Part shown: positions 13,200 to 25,106 of the stretch, piece after piece
Layout: each line of letters begins with the position of its first letter
Position numbering within the stretch: the first letter of the stretch is position 1
Assembly: GCA_024138015.1 (NCBI GenBank)
Contig: JAMXBB010000006.1
Location: 69,315,581-69,379,580, forward strand
Reading direction: 5' to 3'
Source of the DNA: Lumnitzera littorea
Taxonomy: Eukaryota > Streptophyta > Magnoliopsida > Myrtales > Combretaceae
Length of the DNA: 64,000 bases
Translations under genes and position numbers: made by a program
Notes under the pieces: generated by a model
Seen by the model: the letters and a program-made list of their open reading frames with translations, nothing else
The model's database searches: none
What the model was told of the DNA's origin: nothing

Positions 13200-13990
13200 T
13201 ACCTGATAAGGTGAATTCTTTACTAGAAGAGTTCGCCAATCCGTTCCTCAAAAGAACATCCGAAAAGTTTGCCTCTAGTCAGAGGCATTAAATATGCAAT
13301 AAACTTGCAGACAGAAGCTGCATTGCCAAACAAACCAGCATATAGACTGAATCTTGAATAGGCTATCAACCTACAAAGACAAGTTGATGGACTAATGAGA
13401 AGAGGTTATGTCCAAGAATCCTTAAGCCCATATGCTTTACTAGCTCTATTGGTACCAAACAAGGATGGCACGTAGAGGATGTGTATAGACAGCCCAGCTA
13501 TAAATCGAATTACCATCAAGTATAGGTATCCCATACCTAGGCTTCATAACATGCTTGATGAGTTAAATGAAGCAAGAATCTTTTTGAAGATTGATCTTAA
13601 GTCTAGATACCATCAGATTAGGAGACAGGAAGGGGAAGAGTGGAAGACTACATTAAAAACACATTATAGATTGTATGAATGGCTTATGATGCTAATTGGG
13701 TTATCGAATGCACTAAGCACATTCATGAGACTGATGAACCTTATGCTCAAGAACTAATTAGGAAATTTATTTTCGTATATTTTGATGACATTCTAATCTA
13801 CATCCCTGACTTGGAGACTCACTACAAGCATCTCTAAGTTGTTTTCTCAAAACTCTAAACTGAAAAGCTCTATGCTAATTTGAAGAAGTATGACTTCTGT
13901 TGATCTAAAGTAGTCTTTTTGCGATTTTTCATGAGTGGAGGGCGTATATGAGTAGACAAGGAGAAAGTGAAGGCAATTACTAAATGGCCC
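13200..13990 (+). pseudogene. Chromovirus reverse transcriptase domain
   Basis: RNA-dependent DNA polymerase of the element. A long open stretch, 13479-13757, reads [22 protein letters not shown] and [17 protein letters not shown], matching RT motifs 1-3 of Ty3/gypsy. The catalytic box VYFDDILIY is intact at about 13775-13801, but in a different frame from the upstream stretch, so a frameshift lies near 13757. The region before 13479 also needs frame changes to read through. The upstream linker ELLPDKVNSLLEEFANPF is recognisable near 13197-13250. Confidence 0.88.
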
Positions 13991-14149
13991 ATGCTGACCA
14001 ATTTAGATGACGTGCAAAGTTTTCATAAACAAGCATCCTTCTATCTCACTTCATCAAGAATTTTAGCACTATTGTAGCCCTACTTACTGAACCAATGAAG
14101 AAGAACATTAAGTTTAAATAAGGAGAGAAGTAGAGGAGTTTTAAGGAGG

Positions 14150-14580
14150 TGAAAATGAAGTTAACCACTACCCCTATCTTAGCTCTTCCAAGCTTTAACA
14201 AGGTATTCGAAGTAAAGTGTGACGTGTCCAAATTAGGCATAGGTGCCATGCTAATGCAAAAAGGCTAACCTATTTCCAACTTCAATAAAAAACTCAAAGG
14301 AGCCACACTCAACTACTATGTGTATGAAAAGGAGTTTTATTCCTTAATTTAAGCTCTCACAATTTAGCAACATTATTTGTTAACTAAAGAATTTGTGATC
14401 TATACTGATCATGAATCTTTGAGATATTTGAAGAGCCAACCTATGTTGTCTTGGAGGCAAGCCAAGTGAGTTAAGTTTACGGAGGAATTTTCCTATGATG
14501 TCAACTACAAGAGTAGTAAGAACAATGTAGTAGCCAATGCCTTATTAAGACAATATTCCCTCCTAACTAAACTACAAACC
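14150..14580 (+). pseudogene. Chromovirus RNase H domain
   Basis: Degrades the RNA strand of the replication intermediate. Recognisable residues are [15 protein letters not shown] (first acidic position), the KEFYSLI-stop-AL segment (usual KELYALVRAL) and [15 protein letters not shown] near 14385-14430, followed by VNYKSSKNNVVANAL. Order and spacing match the Ty3/gypsy family. Several in-frame stops replace glutamine or tryptophan. Confidence 0.85.
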
Positions 14581-14589
14581 ATATTATTT

Positions 14590-15530
14590 AGATTTTCTAT
14601 GATCAAGGACTTATATGCTGAGAATCCATACTTTAGCCCAATCTATGCCAAGTGTGAAGATGGTTGAACACTTAACGACTATCACAAAGAGGATGAATAC
14701 TTATTCAGGAAGAGGAGATTATGTATCTTGACCTACTTATAGGAGAGTTGTTAGTATGTGAGGCACATGGCAGGGGATTGTTTAGACATTTTTGGCAAGC
14801 ACTGAACTCATGAGGTATTAGCCTATAGATTCTTTTGGCCAAGAATGATGAAAATTTTCCATGCCATACTATAAAGATGTGCAACCTACAAAAGGAATAA
14901 GAGTTAAGCCAAGCAAGGGCAATATTTACCTTTGCCCATCCCAACTAAACCATGGTCCAAGCTAAGTATGAACTTCATGTTAGGTTTGCCAAAGATGTCT
15001 TGAGGGAAGGACTCCATCATGGTGGTTAAGGACCATTTTAGTAAGATAGCACATTTCATGCCCTACTCAAGAACTAAAGATGCTTTGGATATCTCTTTTC
15101 TTTTCTTGTAAGAGGTCGTCAAGCTCCATGGAGTGCTCAGAACAATTGTGTCTAATCTGAAGAACCTTATGGAAGCAATTGGGAACCAAGCTACTATTCA
15201 ACATGTCCTCTTACCTTCAAACCAACGGACAAACTGAGGCTATCAATCGAATAGTAGGGACTTTGCTCCAAGTTGCTGTTGGTTGGAACTTGAGTAATTG
15301 GGATCCATGTCTTCCCATAATTGAGTTCGCCTATAATAAGACTGTCTATAGTGTCACGAGCATGTCACCATTTAAGATCGCCTATGAATTCAACCTTGAG
15401 CTTCCACTAGACCAGATACCCCTTCCAAGCCAAAATGAGGATCAATCAGTCATCGAAAGATTTGAGGTCATCAAAGCAATGCACCAAAAGGTCATAGAAC
15501 ATTTGAGCTAAGTTGCTACCAACCTCAAAA
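14590..15530 (+). pseudogene. Chromovirus integrase domain
   Basis: Inserts the DNA copy into the genome. The N-terminal zinc-binding part is visible near 14760-14890 (HMAGDCLDIFGKH, then RCATYK). The catalytic core reads WSKLSMNFMLGLPK and DSIMVVKDHFSKIAHF near 14955-15055. The best open stretch, 15179-15511, includes SSYLQTNGQTEAINRIVGTL with the third catalytic acid (E) and AYNKTVYSVTSMSPF. Frame changes occur near 15180. All landmarks are in the correct order, but the reading frame is broken. Confidence 0.88.
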
Positions 15531-15822
15531 AGTGAGGTTAAGGATAGAAGGATAGAGAATTTTAGTCTAGCGATTCTGTTTAGTTCCATCTAAGTAAAGA
15601 TTGATTCCCAAATGTGAGGAAAAGCAAACTATCTCTAAAGGCCGATGGACCATTTAAAGTGCTAAAAAAGATCAATCCTAATGCTTATAGGATTGAACTT
15701 CCCAAAGAGTATGAAGTCTCAAACTCCTTCAACGTTGCTGACCTCCATCCGTATGTTCCCAAATAAGAACGACAAGAAACCAAACTAGATTTGATCCCAA
15801 ATCTCAAACAGCCTAGAGGGGA
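15530..15822 (+). pseudogene. Chromovirus integrase C-terminal region
   Basis: Reads SVQFHLSKDRFPNVRKSKL, ADGPFKVLKKINPNAYRIEL, then SNSFNVADLHPYVPK, the usual end of chromoviral integrase. A chromodomain is not legible. The frame then runs on into the 3' LTR as NKDHGPITCSRAQGLANS, as seen in chromoviruses whose pol ends inside the LTR. Confidence 0.75.
15812..15822 (+). promoter_or_regulatory. Polypurine tract of the chromovirus
   Basis: The purine run agagggga abuts the 3' LTR start, as expected for the plus-strand primer. Confidence 0.6.
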
Positions 15823-17059
15823 TAATAAGGATCATGGGCCAATCACTTGCTCCCGAGCTCAAGGACTCGCCAATTCAATTAATTAAGCTGTCATAAGGGA
15901 GTTTATCCCTGAAGAGCAATGCTTTATCTACCTTGACCTATCAAGGTATCCCATTCTGACCTCTCTCTGTCTCATTGTAGGAAGCCTTAAGGTGTTTGAC
16001 TTGTTACCAAGCCAACCTCTCTATGCCACACCAGTCCAATGTTGAGTAATGAATCTGCTTACTACCAAGCTAACAAAAAAACTAAGGCCAACTAGATGAA
16101 TGGCCGCCCACTGGACCAACCTTTCCTAAGCCCTGAATAGCCAATTTGCTAGCCAGGCGAATATGAAGCACATGGATACAGGGCAGGAAAAGATTTTGTG
16201 ATAGAAGGGACTAATGAGGGAGTGGATCAAGTGCATGAAAGCAAAGCATCAACAGGGTCCTACTAGTTTGGCTAGCTAGTAAGATGTTAGCTAGTAAAAT
16301 TAAAAGGATAGATGACTAAAAGGATGTGTTGAAGGAAAATCAAACGACGACTTCGAACATATGTCTTTTGCCCAAAGTGTTCTAAGAGCCAGGGTAAGTT
16401 AATAAAGAGTAGAAGGAATCTTATTTCCTCTAATTTTTTATATAACATCACTGCCAAGAAGTCAACCAGACTTACTCTACTCAAAATCAACTCTACTCAG
16501 CAAAGCAATATCATCGAGACTACATAATGGACAATTAACATGTGCCCTATGTTTTTACCTACGTCCTATCCCTTTTGTACCAGGATATTCTTTTCATTTG
16601 TTTACAACTTTACCCTTGTAATCTATTCCTCTTTCCTTTTCTAGTAGAAATCCTTTTTTTGTAATTTACGTAAACCTAGAACTTGCCCTAAATGGGCCAT
16701 ATAAATATTGATAACATGTAATAGCTACAAGTAAGTAACATTGAATTTCCAGACATATTCTCCTCTTTTACTTCTTCTTGAGTTTGTGTTTTCTTGTGAT
16801 AACTGAGAACTTGAAGAGTTCTTATCTAAACCATTGAGCATGAACTAGTATCGAGCAACCTTGTAATATACTCGTGTCTCATATCAAGTGTAGTTCGAGT
16901 TCGTGTGAGGCATTAGTGCATCATATCTACCGTCAGTACACGAAACCTTTGCTTAACTCTCAACTTCCATTTATCTTCCAAGCCGTCCTGAGGTTCAAAC
17001 CTACCTTAGTTCGTGTGATATCGATAGTTGTGTGTTGACCTTCCTAGCAACCCATATCA
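15823..17059 (+). repeat. 3' LTR of the chromovirus
   Basis: 1237 bp, TAATAAGGATC to CCCATATCA. The first dinucleotide is TA where the 5' copy has TG. It carries about 297 bp (roughly 16150-16465) that are absent from the 5' LTR. Followed directly by the AGTAA target duplication. Confidence 0.92.
16700..16707 (+). promoter_or_regulatory. TATA box in the 3' LTR
   Basis: TATAAATA at the position expected for the LTR promoter. The 5' LTR has the decayed form tgtaaatatg at the same place (about 7335). Confidence 0.45.
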
Positions 17060-17064
17060 AGTAA

Positions 17065-19215
17065 GGTCCCTTAATAACTATGTTTAAACCGAAGTGGGAA
17101 AAGAAGTAACCTTACTTTGGTTGCTTCCTTCAAATATAGGTTATCTAAGAAGAATTTACCCTACTCATGTTTATTTCAACCAAAGTATAGAGTTAATAAT
17201 GATCCATCACTCATTCAAATGAATGGAAATATAAGATATAGAAACTTGTTTTTACCCATAATTATCTAAAACTCCCTTTATGCAAAAATTGGAAAAGAAG
17301 GTGGAATGGCACTCTAAAGTGTACATATGTAAGGTAATGTGGAAGGGAGCTTCTTGAAGTTGTGATCATACTTAAAATTATTGAATGAAATGGAGTGTTA
17401 GTATAGTGAGCAAGATAACTAAGAAGGACCTTAGATGTTAGTTTATTTTACCTTATTGAATGAGCTTGCTTCTAGAAGAATTACTTGAAATGGAAATAAG
17501 AATGGAAATGGAAGTTAATATAAAATGGAGATGGAAATGAGAATGATATGGAATTTAGAGGAGCATGATTCTTAAAGAAGGAAAAGGGGGATGTGATGGG
17601 TTTTGTTTTATCCTCTTTAATGACAAGATGGTGTAATGATGATATGAAGTACAATATCTTTAACTTAGATTTTGTTATACTGGAGCATCCTTATCTTGAT
17701 TTGGAAGACTATTGCATGTAGTACCTTGTTTTTGTCAAGATCTTCCCTTCTTTTAGAAGTCATAGTCTCTTACTTAGTTTATTAGTTTAACATGTTAGTT
17801 AGTTTAGTTAGAAATTAATAAAAATGGGAAGGTGTTAGTAGTTGGTCTTCTACCAATCCATATGCCAAAACATGATGATAAACTAATATAATTTCTATAA
17901 AATTTTTGAAATTTGGTTCCTATCATCTTATTAGTTGAAATATAAAATATGTTCGAATCTCTTAGAGTATCTATCAGGTTTGTAAGACTTTGGGGTGTTA
18001 AATTAACTTTAGGATTTTAAGAATGTAAATTGAAGTTTTAGGATATAAGCTTTTAATTCACTATTATGAGTCTTATTCAGTCTTAAATATATCTCCTAAA
18101 TCTCTTTAGCAATTTCAAATTCACATATCAAATCTCTCTAAGCGATTCTAAACCACCTATGAAAAATTTTGAGGATTACATCCTTTAAAACACCCTCGGG
18201 CACTACTCTAAAAGTAGATCTTGAAAACAAAGATTTTGAGAGTATGTCTTAACTAACCAATGTGCCAAATTGTATGTAGTAATAAAAGCTAGTGAGTTTT
18301 CACCAAGTTGATCTCACAAGGAAGAAGGGCAACAGCTAAGTACCAAATGTAGCTTACTATTATAATCTAGGCTAATCAAATTTAGGTATGAATTAAGGAA
18401 TGTTTAGTTAAACTAAACAAACACAATTAATTAATGAAACAAGCATAATGCATAAAGATGTAGGGTTGTGATGCCTTATCCTTTGGTTCGTTGGTATTCA
18501 TGTTACATGGGTGTTAGATATCATTCTTACTTAGGTTTTGATGGAACACACTTGAATTCATTTCCTTGATTAAGCAAATAATTTCACAATATATCAAAAG
18601 CCCCTTGTTAAGGTGTGTATTCTTATATTATAGCTATATGTTAGGTTAGTTCTAAATGTGGATTAATCGCTTTGTCGGTCTAATAATCTTCAATTAGAAC
18701 AACATCAAGAGAAGTGAATTCAAGTGATTTCAATCAACTCTATGGTCATGTGGTTAATCAAAAGCACTTGAGAGAGTTCTACACATATCAAAATTAATGG
18801 TCATGCATTTCGATGTTGTGCTAAGAAATCTTTATATCTCCATCAAAGTCCCAATTCAAAGAATGTATTTTATACTTGAATAATACTACACATACCAACA
18901 ACTCCATCAATAAATCACCAAACCATAAGAAAAGTATTTAGCCTCTAAACAAATTATCATAAAAAATCAACAAAGAAATATCATAACATAATTTGCTTAA
19001 GTTTAGAAGTCAACCATAAAAGATACAAGAACATCTTTGAAAGTCCACCAAAACCACAAACTTTATTTGTTTCTAGTGCTTCAAAAATAACATACACTAA
19101 TTTATCCTAAGCTAAATAAAATGAAAACAAATAAAAATAACAAGAAAAGATGAGACCTGAAGGTCTTCTCTACTTGATGCTAAAATGAAGAACCAAGAAG
19201 AAGCTATGTTATGTC
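17065..19215. other. Unclassified non-coding sequence
   Basis: Continuation of 5047-6752 across the chromovirus insertion. A purine-rich degenerate run (ggaaatgagaat-like units) lies at about 17485-17555. The stretch 18200-19200 has the look of a middle-repetitive non-coding sequence. No protein or RNA gene is recognised. Confidence 0.5.
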
Positions 19216-20897
19216 TGTAAAATCCTAAAAAAATAAATAAGTAATAAAGTATTAAATCTTTTTAAAAAGGAATGTTTAGTATCTTTTAAAGAGGGTTGTT
19301 TTGATAATTTTTTGGAGGTCAAACTCCCCAGTTCCCATCTTATCTAAAAGTATCTTTGGTTCTCCCCTCTCTCTTTTCTCTTCCTTTTCCTATTTGTTAA
19401 CAAAAACCTCCCCTTGATAGTTTCCTCAATCGTTCCACAATCGAGACACAAAAACCAAGATAAGATAATACATTTCCTTAGTTTATTTCATCATCTTTTG
19501 TGTTGAAGGTGTCTAAGGTGAGGCATTGGGTGAAAAACTAGGTTTACTTTACAATGTAGATGAATAATAGCTCTAAACATGCATAGGAAGTGCATATTCT
19601 TGGTAAATTGTCATACGTTTGATATTTTACATCTCATGAATTGTTTTGACCTTGTGCAGTGTCTCTTATTGAAGCTTTCAATTGAAACCATATTAGAGGC
19701 AAGGTATGTAAACAAGAATTTCGTATGACAAGTAAGTTTTACCTTGTTGATGTTTCTTTGTTTTTGATTAGTTAAACATTGGAAGAATCATGTTAAGATG
19801 TTTTGTTCTAGAAGAAGTGGTTGAATTACAAGGGTTTTGTGAAAGGAAGATCAAGATGGTGTTGGTGACTATTTGCAAAAAGCAAGAACAAATTGTTTTG
19901 TGTTGTTTAGGGAGTATCATGGTCAAGGAACATAAGTGTGTTTATGGCCTTGATGTCCTCCGGAAGTGTAAAATGAATACATGAGTATGGAGTGTGAACA
20001 AGAGAGGAGGTCAAACTAAGTGAACAATAGATAGTCTCTCATTGACAAAGATAATTAAAATGAACTCTTCCTCACCCTTGGTCTAATTAAGTAAACAAGA
20101 GAGGAGGTCATAGTAAAGTTAAGGTTAAAGGCTCAAAGGTATTCATAGGAGGAGGGTATTCTACATTGCATAAGACTAGGTTTCGCCTTAGGTTTGGCCT
20201 TGATTGTGGCATCACACCAAAGTATAAACTCTTTAACCTATATTAGAGCGAGTGCAATTTCTCTAGTCTCACAATGAACTTGACAATGTCATGTGATAGC
20301 ATTTGCTTGATCACGCTTTACATCTAACTAACTTAATTGGCAACCTTACTTGCTTATTATGTATGCATACTTCTATCTCCATCCTACTTATTGAACTATA
20401 GATTGCTCATATCTTTGTAAATTCTTTTGCAGGTCTACAGTAGTATGCAGCGTTACATCCATTTCTAGATCAATAGTTAACAAAGCTTAGGGTAGTAAGT
20501 ATAATGAAAATATGGTTGGACTTTTTGTTCCTTTTTGGAGTCTTTTGTCTTTTGTGAAACTAATTGAGGCACCTTGAGTGACTCGGGAGTTTCAATTGAG
20601 CGACTTATGTTGTAATGTGGAAACAATCTTTAGGACTAATAAGTTCATTTTATAAATATAAGCTATATATATTTATTAATGTATTTAAGAACTATATGAA
20701 AGGTTTTAACTATAAACATTTTAATAGCTATATCACAGGTTTTTATCACAACAAGTGTTGAACTAAGTGCTTCAAAGGGGTTAGTCGATTAAGCCTTATG
20801 TAGACTAAGTTTATAATAATGATCATGAGGTTAGGTTCTATCTTAGAATAATTCACACAGCACAATTGTTACAACTTTACATATTTAGGCTATGACA
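19216..20897 (+). repeat. Family B LTR, copy 2 (Tekay/Del-like)
   Basis: 1682 bp from TGTAAAATCC to TAGGCTATGACA. The start, with AAATAAATAAG shortly after, is typical of Tekay/Del LTRs. Blocks 20095-20240 and 20760-20897 match copy 1 (4330-4470, 4920-5046) and the minus-strand copy at 52707-53818. Flanks ATGTC and CTTAT do not match, so no target duplication was found. No primer site follows, so it is not a 5' LTR of an intact element. Confidence 0.65.
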
Positions 20898-21475
20898 CTT
20901 ATATTTATGGAATACAGTTAACGCCAAACCTTTACTACTTTTGAATCAAGAAGTAGTGATAACTAATCTTTAACCAGACCGAGTATTTCAGGTATGTGTT
21001 TACTTTGTTTACTACTTATGATTATTAAGTTAGAAACAACAATTTAACTTAACCAATATCCTACTAATAATCTTGATTGTTGTTTGTGTGTGGCTTGAGT
21101 TAAGGACCCATAATGCTAAAACCTACGGGGTACTCTAATGATCAGTATGTAATGTATCCCCAGTGGAGTCATGTACCGAAAGGATCTGTGATAAATCCAG
21201 GTGACTCATGGGTGTCAAGGCTCACAAGAGCAATTTCCAACACTATAGTACTTATATATGTATATATTTTATGGGAAATTACAAATGGCCCATCTAAACT
21301 TTCAAGCATTGCAAATCACTCCCCTAAACTTTCATACATTCGCAAATAAAGGACATTTCCTTTTTCGGTTAAAATGAAATTAAGATATGGTTAAAGTTTA
21401 GGGAATCTTAAAGCACCCTTTAATAAGTTTAGAAGATGTTTTTGATTAAAATCATATTTTATGGGGGTCATTAAT

Positions 21476-22505
21476 GGGACTCTAAGCTTATCTAAGGCTG
21501 TTCTAAGCTCTAGTCCCATTATCGGGACGAAACTTCGTGAACAACTTCGCTGCATGCATTATTACTACTCAACCTACTAAGGATGAAGTGATTTATGTGC
21601 ACGATGACCTCCTACATTAACTACCAACCTGCCTTGGTAAGTAAACACTTATCTGAGCTAATGCAACCCTTGAAGATCTAGAACCAAGGTGCCTTAAGCT
21701 AGATGAAGGATGATACCAACCTACTAAGCTACCTAGCTATCACTAGCTAAATAAAGGACAGTACCGCCTCACCAACTTACCCTTAAACCACATGAGGACC
21801 AAAGGATAGCTCTATATGCCAACCCCAAGCTACATCCCATAAGACCATTTATCACTTACCCGAGCTATCAACCTCTTCAACAACTTGGTAGGCACAAACA
21901 ATAGTTCAATTTTAGTTCCAGTACATATTCCATCCATGTCCTATGATGCCCTATTGAAGATTCCCTGTTTCTAACCTACTTCAGCATGACCTATGAAGAA
22001 TTCCACTCTCCCACCATACGAATCCTTCTTAGAGTACAAACAAAATGAATATTTGCCACATATTCTATCCTTTTCCACTTTTAGATGTAACTGTATTGCA
22101 TTGCTTTTTGTCTTTTTCCATTTTTGCCCCTTTTTACCTTCCTAAGATAGTTTTAGGATGTTATTACTATTGCAGTTGTACTCTTTTCATTTTACTTTAA
22201 AGACTTACTATAAATGGTCTCTTATTCATTGCAATCGAATTATCTTTTATTGAATATGATATCCTCCTTCTCACTTGTGAGTTACTCCAAGTTTTCTTAC
22301 ACTCTTATCATTTCCTAAGTAGTGAGGGGCATACGGCAAATGAACCTTAGTATTAGCTTGTAAGTTACATTAAGTTGATGTTAAGTCATGTTGAGTAGCC
22401 ATGGTGAGTCACATCTGCATCAGCTACTTTGTAATTAGCTACATTCATTGTTCTATTATTGCTTTCTTCAAAAGTTCAAAGGACCCAGCCCTATCCTTTG
22501 TTAAG
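21476..22505 (+). other. Non-coding, LTR-like segment left of the Ogre element
   Basis: About 1 kb with the texture of an LTR: a TATA-like tataaatgg near 22210 and a T-rich run after 22050, similar in layout to the chromovirus LTR at 7195-7420. It may be part of the TIR element or a separate insertion in it ending near 42270 (ggtgcatca). Boundaries and target duplication were not resolved. Confidence 0.3.
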
Positions 22506-25084
22506 TGTAGACACCTCGTTTTTTTCCATTTTCCATTTTTCATTTTTAGTGAGCCAAGTTAAAAATTAATAATAATAAACAAAAAAAAAAAGAATAATAA
22601 AAAGACATTAAAAAATTAAAAAAACAAAAATTAAAAGAGAAAAGGAAAAATGAAAAATAAAAAAGAGAGTCGAGTTGAGTTAAGTCGAGTCATGTCAAAT
22701 CGTATCGAGTTCAGTTAAGTCAAGTCAAGTCAAGTCGAATCGTATCAAGTCGTATTGAGCCGTATAGTATCGAGTTGAGCCATATCGAGTCAAATCGCAC
22801 AGTATCGAGTCGAGTCAACTCATGTCGTATCAAGTCAAGTCAGATTGTATCGGGTCAAGCTGAGTCCAGTCGAGTCGGATTGTTTGAGATCAAATCGGAT
22901 AATGGTATGTGATTAATTCAATAAATTTTAAGTCGTTGAAGGATTGGGCTTTACTAAAATAATTTTGGCCCAGTCCGATTTAAAGTAGTTTTTTATCTAA
23001 TTTATATTGGGCCAAAATGGACTTATGATTTATTAAAAAAGTTGTTAGGCTATAATAGATTGGATCAGATCAGGCCTTGAAAAATAAAAAGCTTGAATTA
23101 AGTAGTTCTTTTAGAAGTTAGGGCAAATCTTCAAAGAATTATTATCAAATCTTCTATATCTTCGATATGAAAGATTCAATTGTTAGTTTATAGAAAAGGA
23201 TTTGTCGGTAGAGTTTGGACGGTTTTTTTAAATTACACATTCCCACTAAACACAAATTATCCACACCCCAATCCAAAACCAACGACCCCTTTCAACTCCA
23301 CTCCCAATCAAATCACAATCAATCCAACAACTCCCCTGACGTCCACAAAGCCAAGCCACATCCCTGTAACACAATCTAATTCTCGACGAAGCCCTGACAT
23401 CCCAATCCCCCTGATGCAATCCAATTCTCGGTGAAGCCACACCGCATGACATAAGCTAATCCAATTCTGACCAATCACAATTCACTCACCAAGCAAATCC
23501 AATCCAACGCCAATGAACACAATTGCAAGCCCTTCTCCTGATGCCAGCAACAATCCAAGTAAGCTACATCCTACGCCTTACCACCCCTAATCCCCATCCA
23601 CAACGTCTGAACTAACAATTCGTCAAATTCCACAACCCACAACAACTATAGTAATCTACAAAGCATCCTAATTCACGCCCCCTGATACACAAAAGTCAAC
23701 CCCCTTCACCAAATTCCATGCCTTGCTCACGTCACAAGCCTAACACATTCCACACACATCCAATTTGCACGCCAGTGAACATAACAATTCACCCCAGCCA
23801 AAGTCAATATAAACAATCACACACTAAATCAACAATTCTCTAATTGCCAAAGTCCAAACTCCACGCTGCCGAGCATCCACTAACACAATAACCCTCCTTT
23901 GACATATATTTACCAATGCTTAGAGACACACCGACCACAATTTGAACAAACACTCCCTTACCGACACCCTTGCACACACAATCAAGTCCACAGCTGCACT
24001 GCATGGACACAATACTGACACAAACATAAGCACGACACCCTGACGATCATGATGCATAATTACGTACGATGTGTAGGTAAAATTATTTTATTCTATTTAT
24101 TTATTTTTTTTAGTTCAATTATTTTACTAACCCATTTTTTTCGTTTTAGTATAGGTTTTTTTATTATTATTTTTATATTGCATGATATTTTTTAGATAAT
24201 TCCAATGAAATTTAGTTAAATTGAGTTTTTAGTAAAATCATGCTTTTTTTTTTAAATAAGCATATCTTTTAGTTAAGATTTAGAAAAAATACCTATTGAG
24301 ATACGTATCTTGCAGTTGAGATTTGAAAAAGATAGTATCAAGATATATATCTTACAATTGAGATTTGGAAAAGATATATATCTAAATCATATCTTCAACA
24401 TAGCTTATAATTAGGATTTAGAAAAGATTTCTTTTAACACGTATTGTTTTTAAAAAAAAAATAAAAATCTTAACCGAGTTTTTTAAAAGATTTAGTTAAT
24501 TAGGATTTCTTTAATTTGAGAAAATTAGATTTCTTCGGTTTTTTTTTTTTTAAATAATGACTTGATAAATAAACATGAACTTGGCTCAGTTTTCAATTCT
24601 AAAAGAACCAACCCACTAAATATTTTATAAAAAAGAAAACTACAGCCGATTTGATCCCGACTAGTCGGTACATAAGCACCTTTGAGGCAACCATAAAAAA
24701 AATAAAAAAAAAGAAACTTTTTCCCTTTTTCTTAGAAATTTGTAATAAAAAATCACTTTAGCCATCTTTTGTATATTTAGATATATTTTTTAGGAAATTA
24801 TAAAAATAAAAGCCATCAATTTTTCTTTAGTTTTTATATGGTAACTTAATCTTAATAGGTTAGCTCCCGAACCCGGTTTTTTCTAGTTTAATTTTCTAAA
24901 AATCATTTTCTTAGAAAATCCATAAATCAATGGCCAAATTAGGGTTTTTTTTTACTAGTTGAACCGATTGGCAACTTTAATTTTTATTAAAAAAGTATTT
25001 CCTTAGTTTAATATCGAGTGACTTATATTAAGCAAACTAAGCTTGATATAGGTTAAATTAAGGAAATCAAAATAAGACTTAACA
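22506..25084 (+). repeat. 5' LTR of the Ogre element
   Basis: 2579 bp, TGTAGACACC to ACTTAACA. It aligns with 39687-42241 throughout: one 69-bp stretch starting near 23233 differs at two positions. The part 23240-24050 is strikingly C-rich and G-poor on this strand. No intact promoter motif stands out. Confidence 0.93.
22667..22882 (+). repeat. Degenerate GTCGA/ATCGT minisatellite in the 5' LTR
   Basis: Irregular pentamer-based units (gtcga, gtcaa, atcgt) over about 215 bp. The 3' LTR has the same block at 39829-39968 but only about 140 bp, so the copy number changed after insertion. Confidence 0.7.
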
Positions 25085-25087
25085 GAA

Positions 25088-25106
25088 TTGGTTACTCCAC
25101 TAAGGA
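25088..25106 (+). promoter_or_regulatory. Primer-binding site, tRNA-Arg type
   Basis: TTGGTTACTCCACTAAGGA, a few bases after the 5' LTR, matches the Ogre primer site TTGGCGACTCCACTGGGGA except for changes that are all transitions. Confidence 0.8.

Larger units (their letters stand above)
6758..17059 (+). mobile_element. Ty3/gypsy chromovirus, full-length, non-functional
   Basis: A complete LTR retrotransposon. It has a 5' LTR 6758-7697, primer site 7701-7712, gag from 8025, protease, RT, RNase H and integrase to about 15.8 kb, a polypurine tract, and a 3' LTR 15823-17059. The perfect target duplication AGTAA at 6753-6757 and 17060-17064 fixes both ends. Domain order PR-RT-RH-IN and the protein motifs place it in Ty3/gypsy. 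The sequence GPIT-S-RA-, read just inside the 3' LTR, resembles plant chromoviruses of the CRM/Reina kind; which lineage is not settled. All coding domains carry stops and frameshifts. A 3290-bp solo LTR is nested in gag. Confidence 0.93.
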
